Assembly (NCBI GenBank): GCA_009773555.1
Contig: WSXZ01000002.1
Coordinates: 1-64,000 of the forward strand
Source: Methylocystaceae bacterium
Lineage (GTDB): Bacteria > Pseudomonadota > Alphaproteobacteria > Rhizobiales > Beijerinckiaceae
DNA: 64,000 bases
Direction of reading: 5' to 3'
Shown here piece after piece: positions 48,253 through 56,894 of this stretch (position 1 is its first letter; every line of letters begins with the position of its first letter). Below the pieces are notes generated by a model. The model did no database searches, was not told the DNA's origin, and saw only the letters and a program-made list of their open reading frames with translations. The translations under genes and the position numbers were made by a program.

Positions 48253-48504
48253 GAATACTATTTTAAATCAAATATTTAAGGCAGGCTGCAAATTTCTCGC
48301 GTCCACACCGCGCCGAGCTGCGCACTCTAAAGCGTTTCCTCGAGATCTAGGTGCGCGAGCGCGGCGGAAATATTCGTGTCGCAGCTGAAGCAGTGTCAGC
48401 CGATTTCCGCGCATCCTCATCAATTTGCATGATCACAACCGCGATGAGCGAACTATGATTTGTCAGTAGCTCACGAGCGGCGTGCAAATGCGAGGACGAG
48501 GGTC

Positions 48505-48789
48505 ATGACGCAGGTCGCAGTAAATTTGAAAACCATCGACCTCCGGAAGGCCGAACTGCATTCAATTGCGGGTGACGACATCAAGACGCTGCAGGCGCTG
48601 CTGAATCTCTTCCTCACCGCCGGCGATGTCGGCGAGGATGGCACTCCGATTTCGCCCCTGATTCTAGATGCGACGGCCGGCGCGAATACCAAGGAGGCGC
48701 TGCTCGCCTTCCAAACGGCGGCCCATCTCGCCAAGGACGCCATCATCGGCCCGCTGACCTGGAGGAAGCTCATCGAGCAGGACTTCTAA
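48505..48789 (+). CDS. peptidoglycan-binding domain protein (one repeat)
   Basis: A 94-residue protein starting MTQVAVNLKTIDLRKAELHS. It is one PG_binding_1 unit: IKTLQALLNLFLTAGDVGED, TKEALLAFQTAAHLAKDAII and GPLTWRKL. There is no signal peptide and no catalytic domain. GAGG precedes the ATG at 48505. First of four such genes in a row. Confidence 0.82.
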   Translation: MTQVAVNLKTIDLRKAELHSIAGDDIKTLQALLNLFLTAGDVGEDGTPISPLILDATAGANTKEALLAFQTAAHLAKDAIIGPLTWRKLIEQDF

Positions 48790-48802
48790 ACGCAAACTCG
48801 AC

Positions 48803-49267
48803 ATGCCGGCGACGATCAAACTAGGCGATACCGGAGATGACGTGAAGCGACTTCAACGAGTCTTCGCGCGCAACAAGGTCATGGGACCCGACAACGTAGA
48901 CGGCGTCTTCGGACCGCGCACGGAAGAGGCCGTGAAGGAATTTCAGCAATCGAACGGGTTGGCGGCGGACGGCGTCGTCGGGCCGATCACGTGGAGCCAC
49001 GTGCATCCCTACCGTGAGGCGTCACCGACGCTTCAGGCCGGGTCCCTAGGCCCGGTGGTGGCCATGCTGCAGGGCGTGCTCAAGACGGGCTTTGGTTACG
49101 CCGGCGCCATCGACGGCATTTTCGGCCCCACCACCGAGAACGTCGTCCGTCAATACCAGACGAACGCCGGGCTCCCGGTTACGGGCGTCATGGACGAGCG
49201 GACCTGGATGGCTCCCGCCGGCGCGGCCGGCGCGACGCTCGAGAGCCTCTCTGGTCTTATCCTTTAA
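48803..49267 (+). CDS. peptidoglycan-binding domain protein (two repeats)
   Basis: A 154-residue protein made of two PG_binding_1 units. Unit 1 has KLGDTGDDVKRLQRVFARNK, VDGVFGPRTEEAVKEFQ and DGVVGPITW; unit 2 has LGPVVAMLQGVLKTGFGYAG and IDGIFGPTTENVVRQYQ. No signal peptide and no enzyme domain are seen. Confidence 0.87.
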   Translation: MPATIKLGDTGDDVKRLQRVFARNKVMGPDNVDGVFGPRTEEAVKEFQQSNGLAADGVVGPITWSHVHPYREASPTLQAGSLGPVVAMLQGVLKTGFGYAGAIDGIFGPTTENVVRQYQTNAGLPVTGVMDERTWMAPAGAAGATLESLSGLIL

Positions 49268-49365
49268 TCGAACTGGTAGCGCAGCCCGCGTTGACCGCCG
49301 TCGTCATCTTTCAGCCGAAGCTCCTAGATTTTTTATTTCCATTAATATCGCAGGGAGGCATCGTA

Positions 49366-49827
49366 ATGTCTGGCAGCATCAGCCCTTGGCCGGTGGTCAA
49401 AACCGGCTCGAGCGAACATCCCACAAAGACGCTGCAACATCTGCTGCGGGCGCGCGGACATAGCGCTGTCGTTGACGGCGTCTTCGGTCCGCAAACCGAA
49501 GCCGCAGTGAAAGCTTTTCAAGCAAGCCAGGGATTAACGGCGGATGGGATTGTCGGCCCAACCACTTGGACGGCCCTTGTCGTGCAGGTCAAAAAAGGAA
49601 GCCAAGGCGACGCGGTTAAGGGGGTGCAGGAGGAATTTCAGTTCCGCAACCTGTCTGGCGACCCTAGCAAGGGACCGCAAGTCGATGGGATCTTCGGACC
49701 GGTCACAGACGCATCGGTGCGTGGTTTTCAGCAAGCGCTTTCGCTCGACATCCCTTCCGTGAAAGTGGACGGAATTGTCGGTCCGGTTACGTGGCAGGCT
49801 CTGGTGAGCGGCATGCTTTCTTTTTAG
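49366..49827 (+). CDS. peptidoglycan-binding domain protein (two repeats)
   Basis: A 153-residue protein, two PG_binding_1 units: TLQHLLRARGHSAVVDGVFG then GLTADGIVGPTTW, and VKKGSQGDAVKGVQEEFQ then PQVDGIFGPVTDASV. The ATG at 49366 follows GGGAGG by 8 bases. It lacks an export signal like its neighbours. Confidence 0.87.
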   Translation: MSGSISPWPVVKTGSSEHPTKTLQHLLRARGHSAVVDGVFGPQTEAAVKAFQASQGLTADGIVGPTTWTALVVQVKKGSQGDAVKGVQEEFQFRNLSGDPSKGPQVDGIFGPVTDASVRGFQQALSLDIPSVKVDGIVGPVTWQALVSGMLSF

Positions 49828-49889
49828 CGTCGGCTTCAAGGTGGTCCGGAGACCAACCGGGCTCGTGTTTTTTGACAGGATGGCGCGCC

Positions 49890-50336
49890 ATGGCCGAACC
49901 GATATTGAAGTCAGGATCTAGCGATCCCGCCGTGCGGGACCTGCAAGAGGCCCTTAAGGCTCTCGGATACGATGTCGGCCCCGTTGATGGAGTCTTCGGG
50001 GCGAAAACTGAGAGCGCAGTCAAGAAATTTCAGCAGGCGCGGGAGATCGCGGTTGATGGCGTGGTGGGCCGAGTGACGTGGATCAACATTGACGAAGCTG
50101 ATCAAAGCCACCCCGTGCTGAAGATCGGCTCGACGGGCCTACCTGTTCGCCGTTTGCAGAGCCGAATGAGCGCCGTCGGTTTCAACACCGGCGGAGTCGA
50201 CGGGCGCTTTGGCGTCACGACTGAAACAGCCGTCAAGAAGTTGCAGCAAGATTTCCGCCTACACATCGATGGCATCGTTGGTCCGAAGACGTGGCAAGTC
50301 GTCGACGCCCTGGAGAATGAGGGAGGCGTAAGCTAA
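49890..50336 (+). CDS. peptidoglycan-binding domain protein (two repeats)
   Basis: A 148-residue protein, two PG_binding_1 units: ILKSGSSDPAVRDLQEALKA, VDGVFGAKTESAVKKFQ, then IGSTGLPVRRLQSRMSAVG and VDGRFGVTTETAVKKLQ. AGGA lies about 10 bases before the ATG at 49890. Last of the four; the L,D-transpeptidase remnant follows after 132 bases. Confidence 0.87.
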   Translation: MAEPILKSGSSDPAVRDLQEALKALGYDVGPVDGVFGAKTESAVKKFQQAREIAVDGVVGRVTWINIDEADQSHPVLKIGSTGLPVRRLQSRMSAVGFNTGGVDGRFGVTTETAVKKLQQDFRLHIDGIVGPKTWQVVDALENEGGVS

Positions 50337-50468
50337 TCTGATCACGATTTCGCAGCCATGTTGCGCTTCCAACCTCGCCGTCCCTCGCGCCGATCCCTGC
50401 CGGGCGAATTGGTTAACGGCGCGGATTTAGCTATATTGACGGGACGCAGCCGAGGACGGTGATCCCCC

Positions 50469-51169
50469 ATGCCTCCCAGAATCCGACAAATCCTGATCAT
50501 ATTTGCCTCAGCAGCGGCTGGGGCCGGCCTTGCCGGATGCGCCAGCACGCAGACGCCTCCGGCCTTGAGCGCCTCCGCGGTTGCGCCGACGCCGCGCAGC
50601 GATCCCGCCGCGCCGGCGGGACGCATCGACGCCGTCGCAGTTCAGGGCGGCAATCTCTACGGCGAGATGAAGGACGCCGGTTTCGTCGTTCCAGCGGTCA
50701 GACCGGGCCTCGTCGATGCAGCATTCCATCGCGCCAACGTCGCCTACTCGACCAGAGAAACGCCAGGGACGATCGTGGTCGATCCCGCCGGACACTATCT
50801 CTATTACGTCGAGGCGGGCGGCCGGGCGACCCGCTATGGCATCGGCGTTGGTCGCGACGGCACTGGTATCCGCCAAAGGAAATGATCGAGCGCAGGCCCG
50901 ACCTTAAAAAACAGCTGGTTGAGCTGCAAAGCGGTCTTGGCATGCATGGCGGTCCCGGCAATCCGTTGGGAGCCCGCGCGATGTATCTCTGGCAAGGGGA
51001 CCGAGATACGCTCTTTCGCATCCACGGCACGAATGAGCCATGGACCATCGGGAAGAGCCAATCGTCTGGCTGCATCCGGATGATCAATCAGGACGCGATG
51101 GATCTCTACCAAAAAACGACCCCTGGAACCCGAGTCGTCGTTCTTCCCGCCAGAGTGGCGCGCCGATGA
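50469..51169 (+). pseudogene. L,D-transpeptidase (YkuD) lipoprotein, broken by deletion and frameshift
   Basis: The first frame (50469-50885) has a lipoprotein signal with lipobox LAGC (residues 20-23), and YkuD start TIVVDPAGHYLYYVEAGGRA up to GIGVGRDGTG, then runs into a stop. A different frame continues with YPPKEMIERRPDLKKQ, GGPGNPLGARAMYLWQGDRD and the catalytic HGTNEPWTIGKSQSSGCIRM (His and Cys of the HGT...SSGCIR motif) to the stop at 51169. About 15-20 residues that join both parts in intact YkuD domains are missing, with a change of frame. So no complete enzyme can be made. Confidence 0.85.
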
Positions 51170-51307
51170 GACTCCCCAGCTAAAGCCAATCAGCAAACCC
51201 AATGCATCGAGATTTTGAGGGCGCCCCTGAGGATCTCGCGCGTTAGCCCGCTATCCGCCTGGGGCCCGCGCTTGCAATGGAAATCCCCGCGGGCGGACGA
51301 ACGCCGC

Positions 51308-52357
51308 TCATGCCGCCGGATAATCCGTGTAACCCACCGGACCCTTCGTATAGAAGGTCGCCGGTTGGGGTTCATTCAACGCCGCATGACTGCGAAGACG
51401 CTCGGGAAGGTCCGGGTTGGCGATGTAGAGCTTGCCGAACGCCGCCGCGTCGGCGTCGCTCGCGGCGATCGCGGCTTCGGCTGTCTCTGCGGTATAGCCC
51501 TCATTGACGATATAGGCGCCGCCGAATTCCTTTTTGAGAAAGGGCCCGAGCGCGTCGGGTCCCGCATGTTCGCGGGCGCAGATGAAGGCGACGCCGCGCT
51601 TGCCGAATTCACGCGCGACATAGCCGAACGTCGCCGCGGGATCGGAATCGCCCATCGAGTGGGAATCGCCGCGCGGCGCCAGATGCATGCCGACGCGGCC
51701 TGGCCCCCAGACGGCGATAGCGGCGTCGGTCGCTTCAAGCATGAGGCGCGCGCGGTTTTCGACCGAGCCGCCATAGTGATCGGTTCGCGTGTTCGCGCTG
51801 TCCTGGAGAAACTGGTCGAGCAGATAGCCATTGGCGCCGTGCAACTCGACGCCGTCGAAACCGGCCGCCTTGGCGTTTTCAGCGCCGCGCCGATAGGCCT
51901 CGACGATATCCGCGATCTCGGAAAGCGCCAGGGCGCGGGGTATCGGATAGGGCTGGTAGGGACGCAACAGGCTCACATGTCCGGCCGGCGCGATCGCGCT
52001 CGGCCCGACAGGAGGCGCGCCGTTGAGGTAGATGGGATGGGAGACGCGGCCGACATGCCAGAGCTGCAGCATGATCCGTCCGCCAGCAACGTGAACCGCC
52101 TCCGTGATCCGTTTCCATCCTTCGGTCTGCGCGGGCGACCAAATCCCCGGCGTGTCGGGATAGCCGACGCCCATCGGCATGATCGATGTTGCTTCAGTGA
52201 GGATGAGCCCAGCGGAAGCGCGCTGCACATAATAATCCCTCATGAGCGCGTTGGGGACGCGCCCTTCGCTGGCGCGGCAGCGGGTGAGAGGCGCCATGAT
52301 GATGCGGCTCGGCAATTCCATCTCGCCGATGCGCACGGGTTGAAACAAGATCGACAT
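51308..52357 (-). CDS. Old Yellow Enzyme family NADH:flavin oxidoreductase
   Basis: A 349-residue FMN enzyme. Key pieces: RIIMAPLTRCRASEG (about 19-33), IMLQLWHVGRVSHPIYL (about 94-110), AAGFDGVELHGANGYLLDQF (about 164-183) and the C-terminal GPVGYTDYP, all typical of the NemA/xenobiotic reductase branch. It reduces activated C=C bonds or nitro esters with NAD(P)H in the cytosol. True substrate unknown. Length is standard. Confidence 0.94.
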   Translation of the reverse strand: MSILFQPVRIGEMELPSRIIMAPLTRCRASEGRVPNALMRDYYVQRASAGLILTEATSIMPMGVGYPDTPGIWSPAQTEGWKRITEAVHVAGGRIMLQLWHVGRVSHPIYLNGAPPVGPSAIAPAGHVSLLRPYQPYPIPRALALSEIADIVEAYRRGAENAKAAGFDGVELHGANGYLLDQFLQDSANTRTDHYGGSVENRARLMLEATDAAIAVWGPGRVGMHLAPRGDSHSMGDSDPAATFGYVAREFGKRGVAFICAREHAGPDALGPFLKKEFGGAYIVNEGYTAETAEAAIAASDADAAAFGKLYIANPDLPERLRSHAALNEPQPATFYTKGPVGYTDYPAA

Positions 52358-52563
52358 TGGGATGCTCTGCCTATGTGAGGACCTAATTTTCAGGGAAGGA
52401 GTTCACGTGCTCGGCTCCGCGCGCCGAGCTTTACAAACGCCAAGCATCGTCTCAGCCTAGCCTTTGAACCGTTGAGACACACTGAAAGCTTCTACGGGAT
52501 TTTCCGAGACTGACAATGCCGCGCGAGGCGTCTGATGCGAACATCGAAAGACTGGAGTGAAAG

Positions 52564-53325
52564 ATGAGCAAGACCCTTCTCAGCGACTGGACCCTCGTCG
52601 CGTTCAAACAAAGGGAGGAAGAGCGTCGTGGAGAAGAAAATCGTCGCGTAACAGAGCAGGCGCATACGGCCTCGTTCCCGCCAGCCGAGGCGCCGCCGCG
52701 TGACAATGAGATGCTGCGCAGCGAATGGACCATCGCTGCTTTGCAGAAAAGATTTGCCGCTCTGGAGCAAAGACTCGCCGCTGTGGAACAAAGTGAAGAA
52801 GAGCGCCGGCGATCTGAGCTCGTCGAGGCCGCGGCGCGCGCCCGGCGAGAGGAAGAGCAGGAACAGGTCGTTTTGGGGACCTCGGCTGACACAGCTCCTG
52901 ATCAGAGTCAGGCGCACTGGCAGGAGGTCGAACAACCGCAATTTGTCGAGGCAGAGTTTGAACCGCGAGAGGCAGGAACGATCTTACACGCCCACGAGCA
53001 AGTAATTGAGCAAAAAGCCCCTGAGATTGTAAGAGACAGTCAAGGATACAAAAGCCGTTTCGAAGTCCATCCTGCTCCCCGTCGCGGGATCGTTCGGACG
53101 ATCGCGTACGGGTTCGTTTCTGTCGTCATGACGGCTTTGATCGCCGCAGCGGTAGGTTTCGGGATCGCCGTTTTCACTGTGCCGATGGAGAAAGCGACGC
53201 AGTTCCATACTTACGTCAATCGCGCGCTCGCCGGTTTGCACGACAAATACCGAGTCGAGCGGCGCACGTCTCCCGCTACTCCACCCGATCAGGGACGTCC
53301 GTCATCCCCTGATGGATCTCGCTGA
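52564..53325 (+). CDS. coiled-coil protein with one C-terminal membrane span
   Basis: A 253-residue protein. Two similar short units, LLSDWTLVAFKQREEE (about 5-20) and LRSEWTIAALQKRFAA (about 51-66), lead into a Glu/Arg-rich coiled coil (about 60-100). One membrane span follows near residues 183-208 (FVSVVMTALIAAAVGFGIAV). GGAG precedes the ATG. No family is recognised. A membrane-anchored scaffold is a fair picture. Confidence 0.75.
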   Translation: MSKTLLSDWTLVAFKQREEERRGEENRRVTEQAHTASFPPAEAPPRDNEMLRSEWTIAALQKRFAALEQRLAAVEQSEEERRRSELVEAAARARREEEQEQVVLGTSADTAPDQSQAHWQEVEQPQFVEAEFEPREAGTILHAHEQVIEQKAPEIVRDSQGYKSRFEVHPAPRRGIVRTIAYGFVSVVMTALIAAAVGFGIAVFTVPMEKATQFHTYVNRALAGLHDKYRVERRTSPATPPDQGRPSSPDGSR

Positions 53326-53520
53326 GAGGGGCAAGAACGTAGATGTTTTGCCGGACCTCTACTTTCGTCATTATGCCTTCTCCTGCGTTGCAGTTGGAAT
53401 ACGAACATCACGAACGCCGAGGCTAAAAAAAGCGGCTCGCTGTATAAGTCTGAAAGGAAGCGTGGGGCCTGCCCTTTCGGCCCCTTTCGGCTGCACTCCC
53501 GACTGGATTGTCTGGAGCGG

Positions 53521-53940
53521 CTAGCTCGTGCAGCGTTCGGACAGAAACTTCGCGTCGATCGTGAAGCCTGAGCGAGTCCCCTTCGCCGTTGCCTTGGACT
53601 GCGCGCGATACCAGCTCTGGAAATCGCCGGTGAACAGCAGACTCGTGACGTCACGCGCATCCTTCGGGCCGCATTCGATCGTGACGATGATCTGATCATT
53701 CGCGTGCGTAACGGAGGGCTTCGCGCAGCTTTCGTCCTGCGCGCCGATGATGCTGTCGCCCTCTTCGATGCAGACGTCATTGGTCTGCAGCCCGATCTCC
53801 GGCGAGATCGTCGAAATGCGCCAAAGGCCCGGCCGGCGCTTCGGCAGTTCAGCGTCGCTCGAAAGGGCAGGCGAATGCGCGCCCGCCAAAAACAAGAGAG
53901 CGACGACGAGACCGGAGGAAAAAAGTTGTGCGCGTTGCAT
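53521..53940 (-). CDS. secreted DUF3617-like protein
   Basis: A 139-residue protein with a signal peptide (MQRAQLFSSGLVVALLFLAG, cleavage near Ser-Ser-Asp). The mature part has RRPGLWRISTISPE and a Cys set VCIEE, ESCAKP, IECGP, ERCTS, as in DUF3617 periplasmic proteins. The ATG at 53938-53940 has AAGGA 6 bases upstream; an ATG two codons earlier is too close to it. Confidence 0.78.
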   Translation of the reverse strand: MQRAQLFSSGLVVALLFLAGAHSPALSSDAELPKRRPGLWRISTISPEIGLQTNDVCIEEGDSIIGAQDESCAKPSVTHANDQIIVTIECGPKDARDVTSLLFTGDFQSWYRAQSKATAKGTRSGFTIDAKFLSERCTS

Positions 53941-54104
53941 CTCCATTCCTTATCGCGAAAGCGCGTGGCGATCTACGTGCTGCCGGCGCCGTGGCCGAGG
54001 GCTGCCGCTGTTTCCCCGCACGCCCGGGAGATTGTCCTGTTGCGTCTTTTGAGCCGCCGTACATACCTTTGCAGAGCCATATGCATATGCCGGGGATTCG
54101 CGTG

Positions 54105-54758
54105 ATGAGTTCGCTCAATCTGAAGCGCGTCGGTCGCGAACTCTTATTTGTCGCGAGCGCGCTCCTTTTTGTCGCCGCGCCTTTGTGCGCCTTGGCTGCG
54201 GAGATGACTCGCGCCGAGATCGAACATAAGGTCACCGAAGCGCAGGGTAAGCCGATCGATCTTTCAAATCTCGATCTCTCAGGCGTCGATCTCTCCGGCC
54301 TTAACCTGCATGGCGCAGACTTCTTCTCCACCAAGCTCGCGGGCGCAAAGCTGGCGAAGGCCGATCTGTCGGGCGCGAATTTCACGCGCGCCGATTTGCA
54401 GAACGCTGACCTCTCGGGCGCTCGGATGAAGGCCGCGACGCTTTACGCCGCGATTCTCGATGGCGCCAGTTTTGCCGATGCCGACCTCTCAAATGCGCGC
54501 ATCATCGGCGGCGGGAAGGGCGTCAACTTTCGCAATGCGAAGCTGATCGGCGCGGATCTCGGCGCCGATCCCGCCAATCAGGGCATGGTTCCCGTGCGCG
54601 CCGAACTCCCTGACGCCAATTTCGACGGGGCGGACCTTACGCGCGCCAATCTCACCCATGCTGTTCTTACAGGCGCCAATTTCACCGCGGCGATCGTCAC
54701 CGGCGCACGTTTCGACTATGCCGTCCTCGACGGCTCGAACCTTTCTCTCGGGCGCTGA
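54105..54758 (+). CDS. exported pentapeptide-repeat protein
   Basis: A 217-residue protein with a signal peptide (RELLFVASALLFVAAPLCAL AA-type, about 10-31). From about residue 50 it is made of A(D/N)LxX repeats: LSNLDLSGVDLSGLNLHGAD, then AKADLSGANFTRADLQNADL, interrupted near residues 140-160. Pentapeptide repeats form a square beta-helix, usually for protein contacts. Function unknown. ATG at 54087 is an alternative start. Confidence 0.85.
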   Translation: MSSLNLKRVGRELLFVASALLFVAAPLCALAAEMTRAEIEHKVTEAQGKPIDLSNLDLSGVDLSGLNLHGADFFSTKLAGAKLAKADLSGANFTRADLQNADLSGARMKAATLYAAILDGASFADADLSNARIIGGGKGVNFRNAKLIGADLGADPANQGMVPVRAELPDANFDGADLTRANLTHAVLTGANFTAAIVTGARFDYAVLDGSNLSLGR

Positions 54759-54869
54759 CTCCTGCGGCGTCATTGCCCAATTGTCCTGCGTTGCCAGGGA
54801 ATATCTCCGCGAGACGCAAAGAGAAGGTTGCATTAAGTGCGCCATATCCGACACCAACGCATCTGCATC

Positions 54870-55700
54870 ATGAGCGCTAAAGGTCCGCCATCGTGTCTGG
54901 CTATGCTGGTCGCTCTGCTCGCGTTCTGCCTGATCGGTCCTGCAGCCCATGCTGGCGATAGCGAACGCGGCCGCTATCTCGTCGAAGCGCTGACGGCCTG
55001 CGACAATTGCCACACGCCGCGCGGCGCAGCAGGCTACGACCTCTCCAGTCGCTTTAGCGGCGGCACGCAGACATTTTCTGACAAATCCTATGTCGTGCGG
55101 GGTCCAAACATCTCTTCAGATAGAGAGACCGGCGTCGGGGCATGGAGCGACGAAGAATTGCGCGCCGCGATCGTCGACGGCGTCGGCCGGGATGGCCGCC
55201 TTGCGCCCGTCATGCCGTCGGACTCCTACAAGCCGCTGACCGCGCGCGATCTCGACGCGATCATCGCCTTTCTGCGCTCGGCGACGCCGATCCCGCCTCG
55301 CCTGATGCCCGGAGCGTCGGCGGCCTTTGATGAAGCGTCTCTTGCCGACAAAAACGCGCGCGGCCTCTATGTCGCGTCGCTCGCCCGTTGCCTGTCGTGT
55401 CACAGCGAGGAGGTCGACGGCGGGCCTGATTATCAAAATCGTCTCGGCGCGGGCGGAAAGACCTTCCGCAACGCCGCCGGCGTCATCGTCGCCTCCAACA
55501 TCACGTCGCATTCGGTAAAGGGCGTCGGCGCCTGGTCGGACGATGAGTTGAAGCGCGCGATCACTCAAGGCGTAGCGCGTGACGGCGCGCTGCTGAAGCC
55601 GCCCATGTCGACGCTCTCCAAGGCGCATTTTTCGAAAATGTCGCTCGATGATCTCGACGCCCTCGTCGCCTGGCTACGGACGATTCCGCCAAAGGAATGA
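54870..55700 (+). CDS. dihaem cytochrome c, periplasmic
   Basis: A 276-residue protein with a signal peptide (LAMLVALLAFCLIGPAAHAG) and two haem c motifs, CDNCH and CLSCH, each followed by the same domain layout (NISSDRETGVGAWSDEEL and NITSHSVKGVGAWSDDEL). The domains are a tandem duplication. It resembles cytochrome subunits of alcohol/aldehyde dehydrogenases. Being near the mxa genes, it may take electrons from periplasmic oxidation, but no direct link is shown. Start at ATG 54870; a GTG at 54837 is possible. Confidence 0.88.
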   Translation: MSAKGPPSCLAMLVALLAFCLIGPAAHAGDSERGRYLVEALTACDNCHTPRGAAGYDLSSRFSGGTQTFSDKSYVVRGPNISSDRETGVGAWSDEELRAAIVDGVGRDGRLAPVMPSDSYKPLTARDLDAIIAFLRSATPIPPRLMPGASAAFDEASLADKNARGLYVASLARCLSCHSEEVDGGPDYQNRLGAGGKTFRNAAGVIVASNITSHSVKGVGAWSDDELKRAITQGVARDGALLKPPMSTLSKAHFSKMSLDDLDALVAWLRTIPPKE

Positions 55701-55701
55701 G

Positions 55702-56571
55702 TTAACGCGGCTTCGACGCGGCGTCACGGATCGCCTCGGCGAGTTCGCCTTCGAAAAGCATCGCCGAACCGTAATGCGTCTCCGGATCGAAAGGCCGCTT
55801 CTGATTCATGTCGAGCGAAGCGCTATGCATGGCGATCAGACGACCGTCTTCGGTGAACAGGCCGGAACCCGAGCCGCCGTAGCCGTCATTGCAGTCGTGA
55901 CGCACGCGACGAATATGACCTTCGGTGGGTTCGTCGACGCGATAAACATCGCACGACTCAGTAGTGGCCACGAGGCGTGTGTTGGAATGTCCGGCCGGAG
56001 AGACCATCACGACCTTGAAGCGCGCGCCGGTGACGACATCGCTGACGTTCGGCGCGGGCTGAGGTTTCACGGCTTCAGGCGTCGGCTGAAGCAGATGCAG
56101 CAACGCCCAATCGTCAGTGATATGCAGGGCTTTCGAATCGACGGACGCGCCGATGCGCAGGCTGTTCTCATCGAAATAATAGTCGCCGCCAGCGATCCTG
56201 AAGAAGCAATTCGTCACCGGATGCGTTGGGACGAGACGCCGGTCGACGAAATTATGCGCGTTCATTACGACGAGGTCATGCGAACCGACGAGCCAGGCGG
56301 CCGCCGCGCGCTCCAGCGTTCCGAAATCTGAGTAACACATGAGCACGCCTGCGCCGGCGAAGCGACTGGCGTCCGCCTCCGTCATCGCTTGCCGCCGGTC
56401 GTCGGGGTAAAGCGCGGCGTGGGCTGTTTGCCCGCCGGTGCGCGCAAACGTCACGCCGAGCAGCATGAGCATGACCAAAGCGACCGCAAAAGCGGTCGAG
56501 CGCAGAATCGCCGGAGCGAGCAGGCGATGGCGGCGGGCAGGCGAAGTCATTGGCGAGAGAGGTTTGGGCAT
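55702..56571 (-). CDS. trypsin-like serine protease, membrane-anchored or secreted
   Basis: A 289-residue protein with an N-terminal hydrophobic segment (ILRSTAFAVALVMLMLLGVT, about 20-39). The chymotrypsin-type triad is visible: His in LVVMNAHNFVDR, Asp in HITDDWALLHL and Ser in GYGGSGSGLFTEDG. It should act in the periplasm. It converges with the cytochrome gene, one base between stops. An ATG at 56658 would give a longer, less typical leader. Confidence 0.82.
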   Translation of the reverse strand: MPKPLSPMTSPARRHRLLAPAILRSTAFAVALVMLMLLGVTFARTGGQTAHAALYPDDRRQAMTEADASRFAGAGVLMCYSDFGTLERAAAAWLVGSHDLVVMNAHNFVDRRLVPTHPVTNCFFRIAGGDYYFDENSLRIGASVDSKALHITDDWALLHLLQPTPEAVKPQPAPNVSDVVTGARFKVVMVSPAGHSNTRLVATTESCDVYRVDEPTEGHIRRVRHDCNDGYGGSGSGLFTEDGRLIAMHSASLDMNQKRPFDPETHYGSAMLFEGELAEAIRDAASKPR

Positions 56572-56894
56572 TCGATGCTTCTGATGAGGAGGGGATGAAC
56601 GCCCTTCAACAAAATCTGTGTGCGGTTTTGCGTCAAGCGCCACGACGTCGGGAAGCATGGGCAGCCAACATGCCAATCTTTCCCGAGACACATTACCGAT
56701 AAATCGTGAAGACTCGGCCTTGCGCTTAAACTTATATGCCGGCGGATCGTCTCTCGAATTTGCGCCGACGCGCAGCGAGAATAAGCGACCGTCAATGAAC
56801 CACGGCGGCTGCATTTTGCCGTCTATTTGCGGGGCGACGTCGCCGTCGAAGACGCCATGAAGGCGTCCGGGCGAGGTCGCAGGAGGACTCGTCG
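56572..56894. other. mxaF upstream region
   Basis: No gene is seen. It holds a possible mxaF promoter (AAGACT 56710-56715, 17 bases, TTATAT 56733-56738) and a GACGCC ATGAA GGCGTC hairpin at 56851-56867 in the expected leader, close before the ribosome site. Confidence 0.5.
56710..56738 (+). promoter_or_regulatory. candidate mxaF promoter
   Basis: AAGACT and TTATAT at 17-base spacing resemble the AAGACA-type -35 and TA-rich -10 known for mxaF promoters of methylotrophs. The distance to the ATG (about 155 bases) allows a long leader, as is usual for mxaF. Not proven. Confidence 0.35.
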
